A stretch of 64,000 bases of DNA from Ruegeria sp. ANG-S4 (lineage in GTDB: Bacteria > Pseudomonadota > Alphaproteobacteria > Rhodobacterales > Rhodobacteraceae). The notes beneath the pieces were generated by a model that saw nothing but the letters and a program-made list of their open reading frames with translations, was not told where the DNA came from and searched no databases. Position numbers and translations under genes: made by a program. The DNA lies in NCBI RefSeq assembly GCF_000814005.1, contig NZ_JWLK01000002.1:248001-312000 (forward strand), given 5' to 3'. How positions within the stretch are numbered: the stretch's first letter is position 1; every line of letters begins with the position of its first letter. Positions 37,113 through 46,487 of the stretch are shown one piece after another.

Positions 37113-37574
37113 ATGAATCGGATCAGCAGGAACCTCACGACAATCTACCGCACAGAAAGACTGATAGCGCGCCGACGTCTGGCCGTTGTTCAGCAGCAGA
37201 CAATATTGATGATCCTGGCCGGAATAGCGGCGTTGGCGGGGTTGGTTTCTTTGAATATCGCGTTCTATTTCGCGCTGAACACTTGGATGTCTGCCACCTA
37301 TGCAGCCGCGATTTTGGCCCTTGGCAATCTTCTTCTTGCCGTCTTGTTCGCTCTTTTCTCGAAAGGTATCAGCGCCGAGCAGGAAATCGCCCCGGCGGTT
37401 GAACTGCGCGATATGGCGATAGCCGAGATCGAGGACGATTTGGAAAACATGGCCACGGATGCACGCGAACTCGTTCAAGCCGTCAAGAACATTGGCGCAA
37501 ACCCGTTGGGCTCGATCCCGGCTTTGCTGCTGCCGATCATTTCAGCGCTTTTGAAAGAAAAACGCGGCAATTGA
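37113..37574 (+). CDS. Phage holin-X/YqjE-like membrane protein
   Basis: 153 residues from ATG 37113. Two membrane segments (ILMILAGIAALAGLVSLNIA and ATYAAAILALGNLLLAVLFA, about residues 31-85) and a C-terminal amphipathic helix. Layout fits the superfamily named holin-X (DUF1469), which in bacteria is mostly a housekeeping envelope protein, not a phage lysis factor. Followed by a terminator. Confidence 0.7.
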   Translation: MNRISRNLTTIYRTERLIARRRLAVVQQQTILMILAGIAALAGLVSLNIAFYFALNTWMSATYAAAILALGNLLLAVLFALFSKGISAEQEIAPAVELRDMAIAEIEDDLENMATDARELVQAVKNIGANPLGSIPALLLPIISALLKEKRGN

Positions 37575-37596
37575 ACCACCAGAAATTTCAAAAAAA

Positions 37597-37621
37597 CCAG
37601 CGCCCTTGAGCGCCGGTTTTT
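37597..37621. terminator. Bidirectional terminator between the holin-X-like gene and nqrF
   Basis: Stem CCAGCGC/GCGCCGG with one mismatch and a six-base loop, flanked by TTTTT on the plus side and, read on the minus strand, by TTTTTT. It ends both convergent units. Confidence 0.8.
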
Positions 37622-37627
37622 CGGTCC

Positions 37628-38851
37628 TTACCCGCCGAAATCGTCGAGCATGATGTCTTCGCGGTCCACGCCCAGATCCAGCAACATGTTGATGACCGAC
37701 TGGTTCATGATTGGGGGACCACACATATAGTATTCGCAGTCCTCGGGCGCGGGGTGGTTCTTGAGGTATTCGTCGAACAACACGTTGTGGATGAAGCCGG
37801 TATAGCCTTTCCAGTCATCCTCGGGCTGCGCATCCGACAGCGCCACATGCCATTCGAAATTCGGAAATTCTTCGGCCAGCTGGTCAAAATCCTCGACAAA
37901 GAACATCTCTTTCTTCGAGCGCGCGCCATACCAGAAGGTGATCTTGCGGTCTTTGTTCTTAAGACGCTTGAGCTGGTCAAAGATATGGCTGCGCATTGGG
38001 GCCATACCGGCACCGCCACCGATAAAGACCATCTCTTTCTCGGTTTCGCGGGCGAAGAATTCACCAAACGGGCCCGAAATCGTGACCTTGTCGCCCGGTT
38101 TCAGGTTGAAGATGTAAGATGACATCTGACCCGGCGGAATACCCTCCGATCCCGGAGGGGGTGAGGCCACGCGGACGTTCAGCATGATCATGCCTTTTTC
38201 ATCCGGGTAGTTGGCCATCGAATAGGCGCGTTCGATTGGTTCGCCGACAACGGATTTGTATTGCCACAAATTGAAACGATCCCAATCTTCGCGATACTCT
38301 TCTTCCACGTCAAAATCGGTATAGGCCAGTTGGTGCGCAGGCGCTTCGATCTGGATGTAACCACCAGCGCGGAAGTTCACATCCTCTCCTTCTGGCAGGT
38401 CCAGCGTCAGAGCTTTGATGAAGGTTGCCACGTTCTCGTTCGAACGTACGGTGCATTCCCATTTCTTGACGCCAAAGACCTCTTCCGGGACTTCGATATC
38501 CATGTCCTGCTTGACAGCCACCTGACAGGACAGACGGTCGCCACAGGCCGCTTCACGCTTGGTGATGTGGCTTTCTTCGGTCGGCAGGATCGACCCGCCA
38601 CCGGAATGCACCCGCACACGACACTGCGCGCAGGTTCCTCCGCCACCACAGGCGGATGGCACGAACAGCTTCTCGGCCGCAAGTGTCTGCAGCAGTTTGC
38701 CACCTGCCGGGACTGAGACGGTTTTTTCACCATTGATGGTAATGTTGACGTTCCCGGTCGAGACCAGCTTGGAACGGGCCGCCATAATGATCGCCACCAG
38801 CCCCAGAACGATGACGGTGAAAAGGGCTACGCCTAGGCTAAAGGTTTCCAT
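37628..38851 (-). CDS. nqrF: Na+-translocating NADH:quinone reductase subunit F
   Basis: 407 residues. One N-terminal membrane span, a 2Fe-2S ferredoxin domain with Cys68, Cys74, Cys77 ([10 protein letters not shown]) and Cys109, then a ferredoxin-reductase domain with the FAD motif RAYSMAN and the NADH part ([12 protein letters not shown]). It is the electron entry of Na+-NQR: NADH to FAD to 2Fe-2S. Last gene of nqrABCDEF, 10 bases after nqrE. Confidence 0.97.
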   Translation of the reverse strand: METFSLGVALFTVIVLGLVAIIMAARSKLVSTGNVNITINGEKTVSVPAGGKLLQTLAAEKLFVPSACGGGGTCAQCRVRVHSGGGSILPTEESHITKREAACGDRLSCQVAVKQDMDIEVPEEVFGVKKWECTVRSNENVATFIKALTLDLPEGEDVNFRAGGYIQIEAPAHQLAYTDFDVEEEYREDWDRFNLWQYKSVVGEPIERAYSMANYPDEKGMIMLNVRVASPPPGSEGIPPGQMSSYIFNLKPGDKVTISGPFGEFFARETEKEMVFIGGGAGMAPMRSHIFDQLKRLKNKDRKITFWYGARSKKEMFFVEDFDQLAEEFPNFEWHVALSDAQPEDDWKGYTGFIHNVLFDEYLKNHPAPEDCEYYMCGPPIMNQSVINMLLDLGVDREDIMLDDFGG

Positions 38852-38861
38852 TGCGCCCTCC

Positions 38862-39470
38862 TTACAGTTTCACGCCCGAGAAGGACATGAAGGCCATCGC
38901 CATCAGTCCCGCGGTGATGAACGTTATGCCCAGACCTTGCAGGCCGTCTGGGATATCCGAATATTTCAGCTTTTCCCGAACACCCGCCATCGCAGTGATC
39001 GCCAGCGCCCAGCCAAAACCGGAAGACAGGCCATAGGTCGTCGCCTCGGCAAAGTTATAATCACGCTCGACCATGAACAGCGACCCACCCAGGATTGCGC
39101 AGTTCACCGTGATCAGCGGCAGGAAGATCCCCAGCGCGTTGTAGAGCGGCGGGAAGTACTTATCCAAAACCATCTCAAGGATCTGCACCATCGCCGCGAT
39201 CACGCCGATGTATGAGATCAGCCCAAGGAAGGTCAGGTCCACATCCGGGAACCCGGCCCATGCCAGCGCGCCCGGTTTCAGCAAGTAGTTCAGCAGCAGG
39301 TTGTTGGCAGGCACAGTGATGGCCTGCACAACCATAACCGAAATCCCCAGACCCAGCGCGGTCGAGATTTTCTTCGAAACGGCGATGAAAGTACACATCC
39401 CCAGAAAGAAGCTGAGCGCGAGGTTTTCGACAAAGATGGCCTTTACGGCCAGTGAGATCAGACCTTCCAT
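38862..39470 (-). CDS. nqrE: Na+-NQR subunit E
   Basis: 202 residues, six membrane spans. Contains [11 protein letters not shown], whose Cys contributes with NqrD to the intramembrane Fe site, and [13 protein letters not shown] near the N-terminus. Related to NqrD and to RnfA. Overlaps nqrD by one base. Confidence 0.97.
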   Translation of the reverse strand: MEGLISLAVKAIFVENLALSFFLGMCTFIAVSKKISTALGLGISVMVVQAITVPANNLLLNYLLKPGALAWAGFPDVDLTFLGLISYIGVIAAMVQILEMVLDKYFPPLYNALGIFLPLITVNCAILGGSLFMVERDYNFAEATTYGLSSGFGWALAITAMAGVREKLKYSDIPDGLQGLGITFITAGLMAMAFMSFSGVKL

Positions 39471-40126
39471 CAGTGGGCCTCTACCTGCTGGATTTTGTAT
39501 TCACGTTCTTCCACCTGGCTCGGCTTCCACGTGCGGAACGCCCAGATGATCAGACCGATGATGAAGAACGCCGAAGGCGGCAAGAGCAGCATGCCATTGG
39601 GAACATACCACCCACCATTGTTGACCGTCTGCAGGATCGTGACACCAAACAGCGACCCGGCTCCGAACAATTCACGCAGGAACCCGACCATGAGCAGGAT
39701 AAGGCCATAGCCCATGCCGTTGCCCGCCCCGTCAATGAAGGATGCGACCGGCGGGTTCTTCATCGCAAAGGCCTCGGCGCGGCCCATCACGATACAGTTG
39801 GTGATAATCAGGCCGACGAAAACCGACAGGGTTTTCGAAATCTCGAAGGCATAGGCCTTCAGGATCTGATCCACGAGGATCACCAATGAGGCGATAATCA
39901 CCATCTGAACGATGATCCGGATCGAACCGGGAATTTGGTTGCGCAAGCAGGAGATGAAGAAGGACGAGAACGAGGTCACAAAGATCACCGCCAGCGCCAT
40001 CACCATCGACACTTGCAGCGAGGATGTCACCGCAAGCGCCGAACAGATGCCCAGCACCTGCAATGTGATCGGGTTGTTGTCGACAAGCGGGTCGACCAGC
40101 ATCTCTCTCTTGGTCTGGGACATCAA
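39470..40126 (-). CDS. nqrD: Na+-NQR subunit D
   Basis: 218 residues, six membrane spans. [14 protein letters not shown] carries the Fe-site Cys, paired with that of Nqr[18 protein letters not shown] opens the first span. Overlaps nqrC by 4 bases and nqrE by one. Confidence 0.97.
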   Translation of the reverse strand: MMSQTKREMLVDPLVDNNPITLQVLGICSALAVTSSLQVSMVMALAVIFVTSFSSFFISCLRNQIPGSIRIIVQMVIIASLVILVDQILKAYAFEISKTLSVFVGLIITNCIVMGRAEAFAMKNPPVASFIDGAGNGMGYGLILLMVGFLRELFGAGSLFGVTILQTVNNGGWYVPNGMLLLPPSAFFIIGLIIWAFRTWKPSQVEEREYKIQQVEAH

Positions 40127-40950
40127 ATCTCTCCTGCTTGCAGTTTGGCCAGGAACGGGGCGTAGCCTGCATCGCCCATCCAGAATTTCACCAGATTATC
40201 GACACCAACCGAGGTCAGTGTCGCCCCTGCCAGCGCGTCGATGTAAAAGTCGGGTCCGGCGGCAGGCTGGGATTTGGACACAGTAATTTGCAGATCACCC
40301 GCGTCGTCACGCAGCTTCTTGCCATTCCAAAGGGCCTTCCAGCGTGGGTTGTCCACCTCGGCCCCAAGGCCCGGGGTCTCGCCGTGCTGATAGAATTGCA
40401 GGCCATAGATATCGTTGCCGTTGTTTTCCAACGCAATAAAGCCATAGAGAGTCGACCAGAGGCCATAGCCGTGCAGCGGCAGAACCACCTTGTCCAGCCC
40501 GCCTGAATCGTCGCGCAGCAGGTAGATAACGCGGTACTTTGACTTGCGTCCGATCCCTGCGGGGTCGTCATCCAAGGCAACGCTCAGCTCTGGATCGCTA
40601 GCGGCAGCAATGTCGTCGAATGTGGTCGGATCAAACTGATCATCCACGAATTCTCCGGTTGCAAGGTCCAGAACGTGCGGCTCAAACGCGGCAAAAGCCT
40701 CGGTGACGTCGATGCCGGGTTCATAGACACCGGCCACCTGCAACACGTTGACCTGCTTGTCTTTCAGGCGGTTGGATTCCTGAACGGGTCGCAGGCTGAC
40801 TGCAGCTGCGGAGACAACCATCGAGGCAACAAGACAGACGGCTACAGCGACAAAAATCGTCTTTCCGACCGAATCCGGCGATGCCGCCAGAAACTTGGCG
40901 ATCGCACCTTTGGGTGCATCGTTGTTATCCGGGGATTGCGTATCAGACAT
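40123..40950 (-). CDS. nqrC: Na+-NQR subunit C
   Basis: 275 residues. One N-terminal membrane span ([20 protein letters not shown]) and a periplasmic FMN domain. The flavinylation motif is AGATLTS at about 241-247, where ApbE attaches FMN to threonine. [13 protein letters not shown] and [10 protein letters not shown] are family blocks. Overlaps nqrB by 8 bases. Confidence 0.96.
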   Translation of the reverse strand: MSDTQSPDNNDAPKGAIAKFLAASPDSVGKTIFVAVAVCLVASMVVSAAAVSLRPVQESNRLKDKQVNVLQVAGVYEPGIDVTEAFAAFEPHVLDLATGEFVDDQFDPTTFDDIAAASDPELSVALDDDPAGIGRKSKYRVIYLLRDDSGGLDKVVLPLHGYGLWSTLYGFIALENNGNDIYGLQFYQHGETPGLGAEVDNPRWKALWNGKKLRDDAGDLQITVSKSQPAAGPDFYIDALAGATLTSVGVDNLVKFWMGDAGYAPFLAKLQAGEI

Positions 40951-42151
40951 GGCGACGCGCCCTCCGTTTGATATTGGCCTGAACGACGAAATAGTCGATC
41001 AGCGGTGCAAAGACGTTGCCGAACAGGATGGCCAGCATCATGCCTTCGGGGAACGCCGGGTTGATCACACGGATCATCACGACCATGACACCGATCAGCG
41101 CGCCATAGATATAGCGGCCGAGGTTGGTGTGGCTGGCCGAAACAGGCTCGGTCACCATAAAGGCCAGTCCAAAGGCATAGCCACCGATGACGATGTGCCA
41201 GTACCACGGCATCGCAAACATCGGGTTGGTGCTTGATCCGATCAAGTTCAGAAGCAAGGTAAAGCCGATCGTCCCCGCCAAACACCCGACGACCAGCCGG
41301 TAATTGGCGATCCGCGTCGTTAGCAGGAACGCCAGACCAATCATACAGGCCAGTGTCGAGGTCTCACCAAAGCTACCCTGTATCTGACCAAAGAACGCGC
41401 TCCACCAGGTAATTCCGTCCGCGGCGAGCGCCTGATAACCCTGCGAAGCTGAAACTGACAGCGCGGTCGCGCCCGAGAACCCATCTACTGGGGTCCAAAC
41501 CGTGTCACCGGACATGTTTGCCGGATACGCAAAGTAAAGGAATGCGCGACCGACAAGGGCGGGGTTGAGGAAATTCTTACCCGTGCCGCCAAAGACTTCC
41601 TTACCGATCACAACGCCGAAAATGATACCCAGCGCGACCTGCCAAAGCGGCGCTGTTGCAGGCATGATCAGCGTATAAAGCATAGAAGTTACGAGAAAGC
41701 CCTCGTTGACCTCGTGCCCACGTACGGTGGCAAAGATCACCTCGAATATACCACCCGCAACCAGCGTCGTGATGTAGATCGGCAGGAAATACATCAGCCC
41801 GTGCATCACGTTGGCAAATATGCTGTCGGGGTTCAGTGAAATGCCGAATGTCTGCAGGATCGCAATCCGCCAACCGGTGGCCGAGTCCGGGCCCAACGCC
41901 GCGATGGCCGAGTTCGCCTGATACCCGGTGTTGTACATCCCCCAAAGGATGCAGGGGATCGTTGCGATCACGACGTAGGTCATGATCCGCTTCATATCCA
42001 CGTAGGACCGCGCATGCGGTGCCACGGAGGTTACGGTTTTCGGAGTGTAGATGAAGCTTTCCACCATCTCGTAGATGGGGAAATACTTCTCGTACTTGCC
42101 GCCCTTGGTAAAGTTCGGCTCGATCCGATCAAAGAAGTTGCGCAAACCCAT
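40943..42151 (-). CDS. nqrB: Na+-NQR subunit B
   Basis: 402 residues with about ten membrane spans. SGATALS at 226-232 is the FMN-binding threonine motif. It also carries riboflavin and forms the Na+ path. The sequence AHARSYVDMKRIMTYV before the first span and EVFGGTGKNFLNPALV are typical. Five bases after nqrA. Confidence 0.97.
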   Translation of the reverse strand: MGLRNFFDRIEPNFTKGGKYEKYFPIYEMVESFIYTPKTVTSVAPHARSYVDMKRIMTYVVIATIPCILWGMYNTGYQANSAIAALGPDSATGWRIAILQTFGISLNPDSIFANVMHGLMYFLPIYITTLVAGGIFEVIFATVRGHEVNEGFLVTSMLYTLIMPATAPLWQVALGIIFGVVIGKEVFGGTGKNFLNPALVGRAFLYFAYPANMSGDTVWTPVDGFSGATALSVSASQGYQALAADGITWWSAFFGQIQGSFGETSTLACMIGLAFLLTTRIANYRLVVGCLAGTIGFTLLLNLIGSSTNPMFAMPWYWHIVIGGYAFGLAFMVTEPVSASHTNLGRYIYGALIGVMVVMIRVINPAFPEGMMLAILFGNVFAPLIDYFVVQANIKRRARRHV

Positions 42152-42156
42152 GTGGA

Positions 42157-43500
42157 TCAGCCCTCCTTTTCAATCTTGGTCAGGCAGTCGCGCAGCGCCA
42201 GCCCATACTCATATTTCGCCGGACAGGCGAAGCCCACCAGGCCCATGTCCTCTTCATCCAGTTCCAGCGCACCCAGAGCTTGCGCAGTGTCGGTGTCCAT
42301 CACCAACAGCGCGCGCAACAGTTGCGTCGGCAGATAGTCTTGCGGCATCAGCTGTTCGAATGTTCCTGTCGGAACCATCGCGCGGCGCCCACCATTCAGG
42401 TTCGAGGTCAGGGCGAACAATTTCTTCGCAAACGCTGATCCAAGAACCGGCTGAACGGCATATTTCGACGGCATCGGAAGGATCCAGCCAAGCGTGTTTT
42501 GGTCGTGATCTTCGCGGATCACGCAAATCTGCCGGGCAAAGCGCCCCAGATATGCAGTCGGCCCTTCGGCTTGCGTTCCCGAGAGGATCGAGCCCGAAAT
42601 AATCCGCGCGCTGCCATCCACATTGATTTCGTCCTGCGTCAGTTCGTCGGTCGACGCACCCATCACGGTGCGGATCAGACGGGGTTGGCGTGCGCAAGGA
42701 CCAGACAGTGCAATCACGACATTCGGATCCAGGTGACCGCTCTGAACCAGTCGACCAATGGCAATCACATCCTGATAGCCGATTGTCCAAACCTGTTTTT
42801 CGCCCGCCAAAGGCTCGAGAAAATGAATATGCGTACCGGCAAGTCCTGCGGGGTGAGGGCCCGAAAACGTTGCTGTTTCGACGCCTTGCACATCGCCCGC
42901 GGGGATCGAGGCGCCCTCGGCATGGCACAAGTAGGTTTTGCCGTCCGTCAGATGCGCAATTGCCGCCAGACCTGACGCAAACGCTTCAGCGGCTTCAGCA
43001 ATGATCAACGCGGCGTCGCCAGCTAGCGGGTCGGTATCCATTGCCGTTACGAAAATCGCCGCCGGTTTGCTGCCCGGTTGCGGCATCTTCGAATAGGGCC
43101 GGGTGCGGAACGAGGTCCATAGACCGGCGGCGCACAGTTTTGCGGTCACACCTTCGGCGCTTGTCGCGTCACCTACGGCGGAAAAGTCCACACCGGTGTC
43201 GTTCACGTCGCTGACTTCGATGACAACGCTTTGCAGCACGCGCCGCGCACCACGATTGATGGCCACAACCTTACCGCTGAGCGGAGCAACCATCATCGCC
43301 TCGGGCGCATCCTTATGACAGAACAGCGGCGTACCGCGTTTTACGTCATCGCCTTCCTGAACCAGCATTTTGGGCTTGAGGCCGATGTAGTCGCCACCCA
43401 GAACGCCAACCGTAGAAAACTCTGGCCCCGGATAGATTTTTTGTTCGGGCGCGCCCTCAACCGGCAAGTCCAAACCTTTTTTCAGATTGAAAGTTTGCAT
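42157..43500 (-). CDS. nqrA: Na+-NQR subunit A
   Basis: 447 residues from ATG 43500 (MQTFNLKKGLDLPVEG); further upstream codons in frame are not typical. Soluble cytoplasmic subunit, lipoyl-like N-terminal fold with VQEGDDVKRGTPLF, related to RnfC, linked to quinone reduction. First gene of the operon; the promoter should lie in the 300 bases upstream. Confidence 0.96.
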   Translation of the reverse strand: MQTFNLKKGLDLPVEGAPEQKIYPGPEFSTVGVLGGDYIGLKPKMLVQEGDDVKRGTPLFCHKDAPEAMMVAPLSGKVVAINRGARRVLQSVVIEVSDVNDTGVDFSAVGDATSAEGVTAKLCAAGLWTSFRTRPYSKMPQPGSKPAAIFVTAMDTDPLAGDAALIIAEAAEAFASGLAAIAHLTDGKTYLCHAEGASIPAGDVQGVETATFSGPHPAGLAGTHIHFLEPLAGEKQVWTIGYQDVIAIGRLVQSGHLDPNVVIALSGPCARQPRLIRTVMGASTDELTQDEINVDGSARIISGSILSGTQAEGPTAYLGRFARQICVIREDHDQNTLGWILPMPSKYAVQPVLGSAFAKKLFALTSNLNGGRRAMVPTGTFEQLMPQDYLPTQLLRALLVMDTDTAQALGALELDEEDMGLVGFACPAKYEYGLALRDCLTKIEKEG

Positions 43501-43799
43501 GTCGCTACGTTCTTCCAAGCCTCTTTCTTGCGCCTTATGCGTTCCGCCATCACGAGACAGCGTAAAAACAGTGCGAATACGCACACCAGAGCCGAAAAAA
43601 GCATCGACAACCAGTAAGAATCCGCGGGCGTTATTCCGATCACGGCCCCTTTACGCGGGGACGAGACCAAACGCAAACCCGTTACTGCCTAAATTTCCCT
43701 GTCATTACCATATTCTGATCGCAATGCGCTATCCGAGTGGCCGCAAATGCTGGAAAATTGCTTGTCGCGCCTGCCGCACAACCGGTGTAAGCACGCAAA

Positions 43800-44915
43800 A
43801 TGACCAAGCCTACAGACATGGAAATATTCTTGATTGCCACACCGGGGCTGGAGGCGCCCTTGTGTGCCGAGGCTGTCGAGCATGGATTTTCATCGGCTCG
43901 CGCCATTGCCGGTGGGGTCATTTGCCGCGGCGATTGGTCCGAGGTCTGGCGCGCCAATCTTGTTTTGCGCGGGGCCAACAAAGTTCTGGTGCGGATCGGC
44001 AGTTTTCCAGCGGTTCATCTGGCGCAGCTGGACAAACGAGCCCGCAAGTTTCCGTGGTCAGATTTCCTGCGACCTGATATTCCGGTCAAAGTTGAAGCAA
44101 CCAGCCGAAAGTCCAGGATCTATCACGCTGGCGCCGCACGTCAGCGCATCGAACGCGCAATCACAGAGACCTTGGGGGCACCCATTTCGGCCGAAGCGGG
44201 CATTCGCGTGCTGCTGCGGATCGAAAAAGACATCTGCACGTTCTCGTTGGATAGCTCGGGCGAACCCTTGCACAAACGCGGGCACAAAGCCGCCGTGGCA
44301 AAGGCGCCAATGCGCGAAAGCATGGCGGCCATGTTCCTGCGCGAGTGCGGGTTCGACGGGGCAGAGCCGGTACTGGATCCGATGTGCGGATCGGGGACTT
44401 TTGTCCTTGAGGCCGCCGAGATTGGGTTGGGGCTCCTGCCCGGCCGATCCCGCCGTTTCGCGTTTCAGGACTTCGCTGGGTTTAATGAGGACCTGTGGCA
44501 AGACATGCGCGGCGGCGTGCCCACGCGCGACTGCAACCTTGTATTCAGCGGCTCGGACAGAAACACCGGCGCGGTCGAGGCCGCGACAGCCAATGCGTTG
44601 CGATCTGGGGTCGAGGCGGTCACGCGTTTCCAGCACCGCGCCGTAGGTGACATAAAGCCGCCACCCGGGCCCGTTGGACTTGTCATCGCGAACCCGCCTT
44701 ACGGAGCACGTATCGGCGACGAAAAGCGTTTGCGCTCGCTTTACGGTAGCTTCGGCAAGGTTTTAATGAACCAATTCAAGGGGTGGCGCGCGGCAATTGT
44801 GACCAGCAATGCCTCACTGGCCCGAGCCACGCGCCTGCCGTTTCTGCCTGCCGGACCGGTTGTGGATCACGGCGGGACAAAGATCCGTTTGTACCAAACA
44901 GACCCATTGTCCTAG
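43800..44915 (+). CDS. THUMP-domain RNA methyltransferase (RlmL N-terminal type)
   Basis: 371 residues from ATG 43800 (43818 is possible). An N-terminal ferredoxin-like/THUMP region (residues 1-160; IFLIATPGLEAPLCAEAVEH) precedes a Rossmann methyltransferase with LDPMCGSGTFVLEAA and the amino-methylating motif ANPPYGARIG. This is the class that makes m2G in RNA, as RlmL does at 23S G2445. Convergent with the MFS gene. Confidence 0.9.
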   Translation: MTKPTDMEIFLIATPGLEAPLCAEAVEHGFSSARAIAGGVICRGDWSEVWRANLVLRGANKVLVRIGSFPAVHLAQLDKRARKFPWSDFLRPDIPVKVEATSRKSRIYHAGAARQRIERAITETLGAPISAEAGIRVLLRIEKDICTFSLDSSGEPLHKRGHKAAVAKAPMRESMAAMFLRECGFDGAEPVLDPMCGSGTFVLEAAEIGLGLLPGRSRRFAFQDFAGFNEDLWQDMRGGVPTRDCNLVFSGSDRNTGAVEAATANALRSGVEAVTRFQHRAVGDIKPPPGPVGLVIANPPYGARIGDEKRLRSLYGSFGKVLMNQFKGWRAAIVTSNASLARATRLPFLPAGPVVDHGGTKIRLYQTDPLS

Positions 44916-44962
44916 CGGTCGGCGGCACATGAATTGCCCCCGAGAACTTGGGATACTGGATG

Positions 44963-46177
44963 TCAATTCCCCGGGCTTTTACCTTGAGGTGGTCCGGATC
45001 CTTTTACGGTCACGGCGCTGTACTCAAGTGCCGATGGCGAATGACGCGGTGACACCAAAATCCACAGAGCCAGCAACAGGGGTATCGACGCGATGCTTGC
45101 GAAGGCCGCCTGATAGGACAACGTGCTGACCAGCGCGCCTGCTATGATCGGACCGGCAATTTTGCCCGCGTTGCGAATGGCACCTATGCTTCCGAATGCC
45201 AGACCCAAATGCTGCGGCGGGGTGGCAATGGAAACGAGTGACAAGGTCGCTGGACCAAATGCGCCCTGCCCTGCCCCGATTAAAACCGCGACCGCCAGCA
45301 TTATGGATTGTGCCGGCCCCCCGACAGAGAGGACGAGCAACCCCGCGGCTAAAGTTGCCAGGCCCAGCAAAAGCGGCAGACCGGGTCGGGTTCGATCAGC
45401 CAACCGTCCCATGGGCGGGCGCAAAATGGCATTTGTGGCCTCCTGAAGGGCCAGAAACGTACCGATTTCGATCGGTTGATACCCGGCGATCAGTGCCATT
45501 ACGGGCAAAAAGGCTTTGACCGCGTAAATCGCGATATAGGTCGTGCCCTCGATAATTGCCAAAACGAAAAGCGGTCGGCAGGTCAGGACCACCTGAATGG
45601 CCTCAGTCAGCGACCAGGTTGGCGGCTTTGCGACGTGATCGAAATTTCTGACATAGAGCGTCGGCAAAAATGCCAGCGCAGACAAAAAGCAGGTTGCTGC
45701 GTAGATCGTCTCGGGCGCGGCGAAGGTCAGTGCGGCCCCGCCGATCAACGGCCCTAGGATATAAGACAAAGTCCGCGCCAGCCCGAACCAGCCAAAAGCT
45801 TCTGCGGCCTTATTTCGACGCCATGACGCAACATAGGCCAGTGTGACTGGTCCATAAACTGCAGTCGCAAGCCCGTGGATTATGCGCAATGCAAAAAGAT
45901 CGCTGGGGGTTTTCACGAACAAATACAGTGCAGGAACCAGCGTGAACAGGGTTGTGCCGATCATCAGCCAAATCCACCTGCCGCGATAGTCCGACAACAA
46001 TCCGAACAAAGGTTTCAGGAAGAACCCGGTGGCCGTCGAAACCGACACGATCGCACCAAGCAGCAGCGGCGAGGCGCCTAAACCATGCGCGAAAACCGGC
46101 AAAACTGGTGCCTTGCCGATCTGATAACTTGTCCGAACAATGAAATCTGCAAGAAACAGCGCCAGCAGCGAGGACAT
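44963..46177 (-). CDS. MFS transporter
   Basis: 404 residues from ATG 46177, chosen for the GGAGG ribosome site about ten bases upstream and because MSSLLALFLADFIVRTSYQI begins the first span; 46225 is an alternative. About 12 spans with the pattern FGLLSDYRGRWIWLMIG between spans 2 and 3. Probably last gene of the Asp-box/ASH protein operon, whose small membrane gene ends 40 bases before its start. Substrate unknown. Confidence 0.85.
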   Translation of the reverse strand: MSSLLALFLADFIVRTSYQIGKAPVLPVFAHGLGASPLLLGAIVSVSTATGFFLKPLFGLLSDYRGRWIWLMIGTTLFTLVPALYLFVKTPSDLFALRIIHGLATAVYGPVTLAYVASWRRNKAAEAFGWFGLARTLSYILGPLIGGAALTFAAPETIYAATCFLSALAFLPTLYVRNFDHVAKPPTWSLTEAIQVVLTCRPLFVLAIIEGTTYIAIYAVKAFLPVMALIAGYQPIEIGTFLALQEATNAILRPPMGRLADRTRPGLPLLLGLATLAAGLLVLSVGGPAQSIMLAVAVLIGAGQGAFGPATLSLVSIATPPQHLGLAFGSIGAIRNAGKIAGPIIAGALVSTLSYQAAFASIASIPLLLALWILVSPRHSPSALEYSAVTVKGSGPPQGKSPGN

Positions 46178-46217
46178 GCCTGACCCGCCTCCAAGGCGTG
46201 CAGCAGGCCAATGCGGC

Positions 46218-46487
46218 TTACTCATCCTTGCGGCGTCTCAGATGCAAAGCAGGGTTACGAACGAACCAGCGCCTTGAAACCAAGACCGCCAAGCCCCCGG
46301 CAACCAACAAGAGCGCAAGGAAAACAAACGCCGCCATAAACAGAAGGCCGACCAGCGCACCGACCAGAAAAACCGCGAAAATGACCGCTACACCCGGCAC
46401 AAGCCCCAGCCGGAAACCGACGCTGTTGTGTTGGCGGCTCTGCAATTCGCTGCGTTCAAGACGCGTTATCTGACGACGTTTTGTCAA
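46218..46487 (-). CDS. Small two-span membrane protein
   Basis: 89 residues from TTG 46487, which overlaps the stop of the 1190-residue gene (TTGA). Basic N-terminus (MTKRRQITRLERSEL), a long hydrophobic region forming two spans (about residues 32-72), and a basic tail ending LRRRKDE. Not recognised. Its tight coupling suggests a joint role with the large protein. Confidence 0.6.
   Translation of the reverse strand: MTKRRQITRLERSELQSRQHNSVGFRLGLVPGVAVIFAVFLVGALVGLLFMAAFVFLALLLVAGGLAVLVSRRWFVRNPALHLRRRKDE

Noticed and set aside
37113-37574. Phage origin suggested by the holin-X name
   Set aside because: The neighbouring genes are housekeeping and the family is mostly cellular; no other phage gene is near.
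43482-43676. 64-residue minus-strand frame with one hydrophobic segment overlapping the nqrA start
   Set aside because: Overlaps nqrA coding sequence in another frame, lacks a ribosome site and resembles no leader peptide I know.
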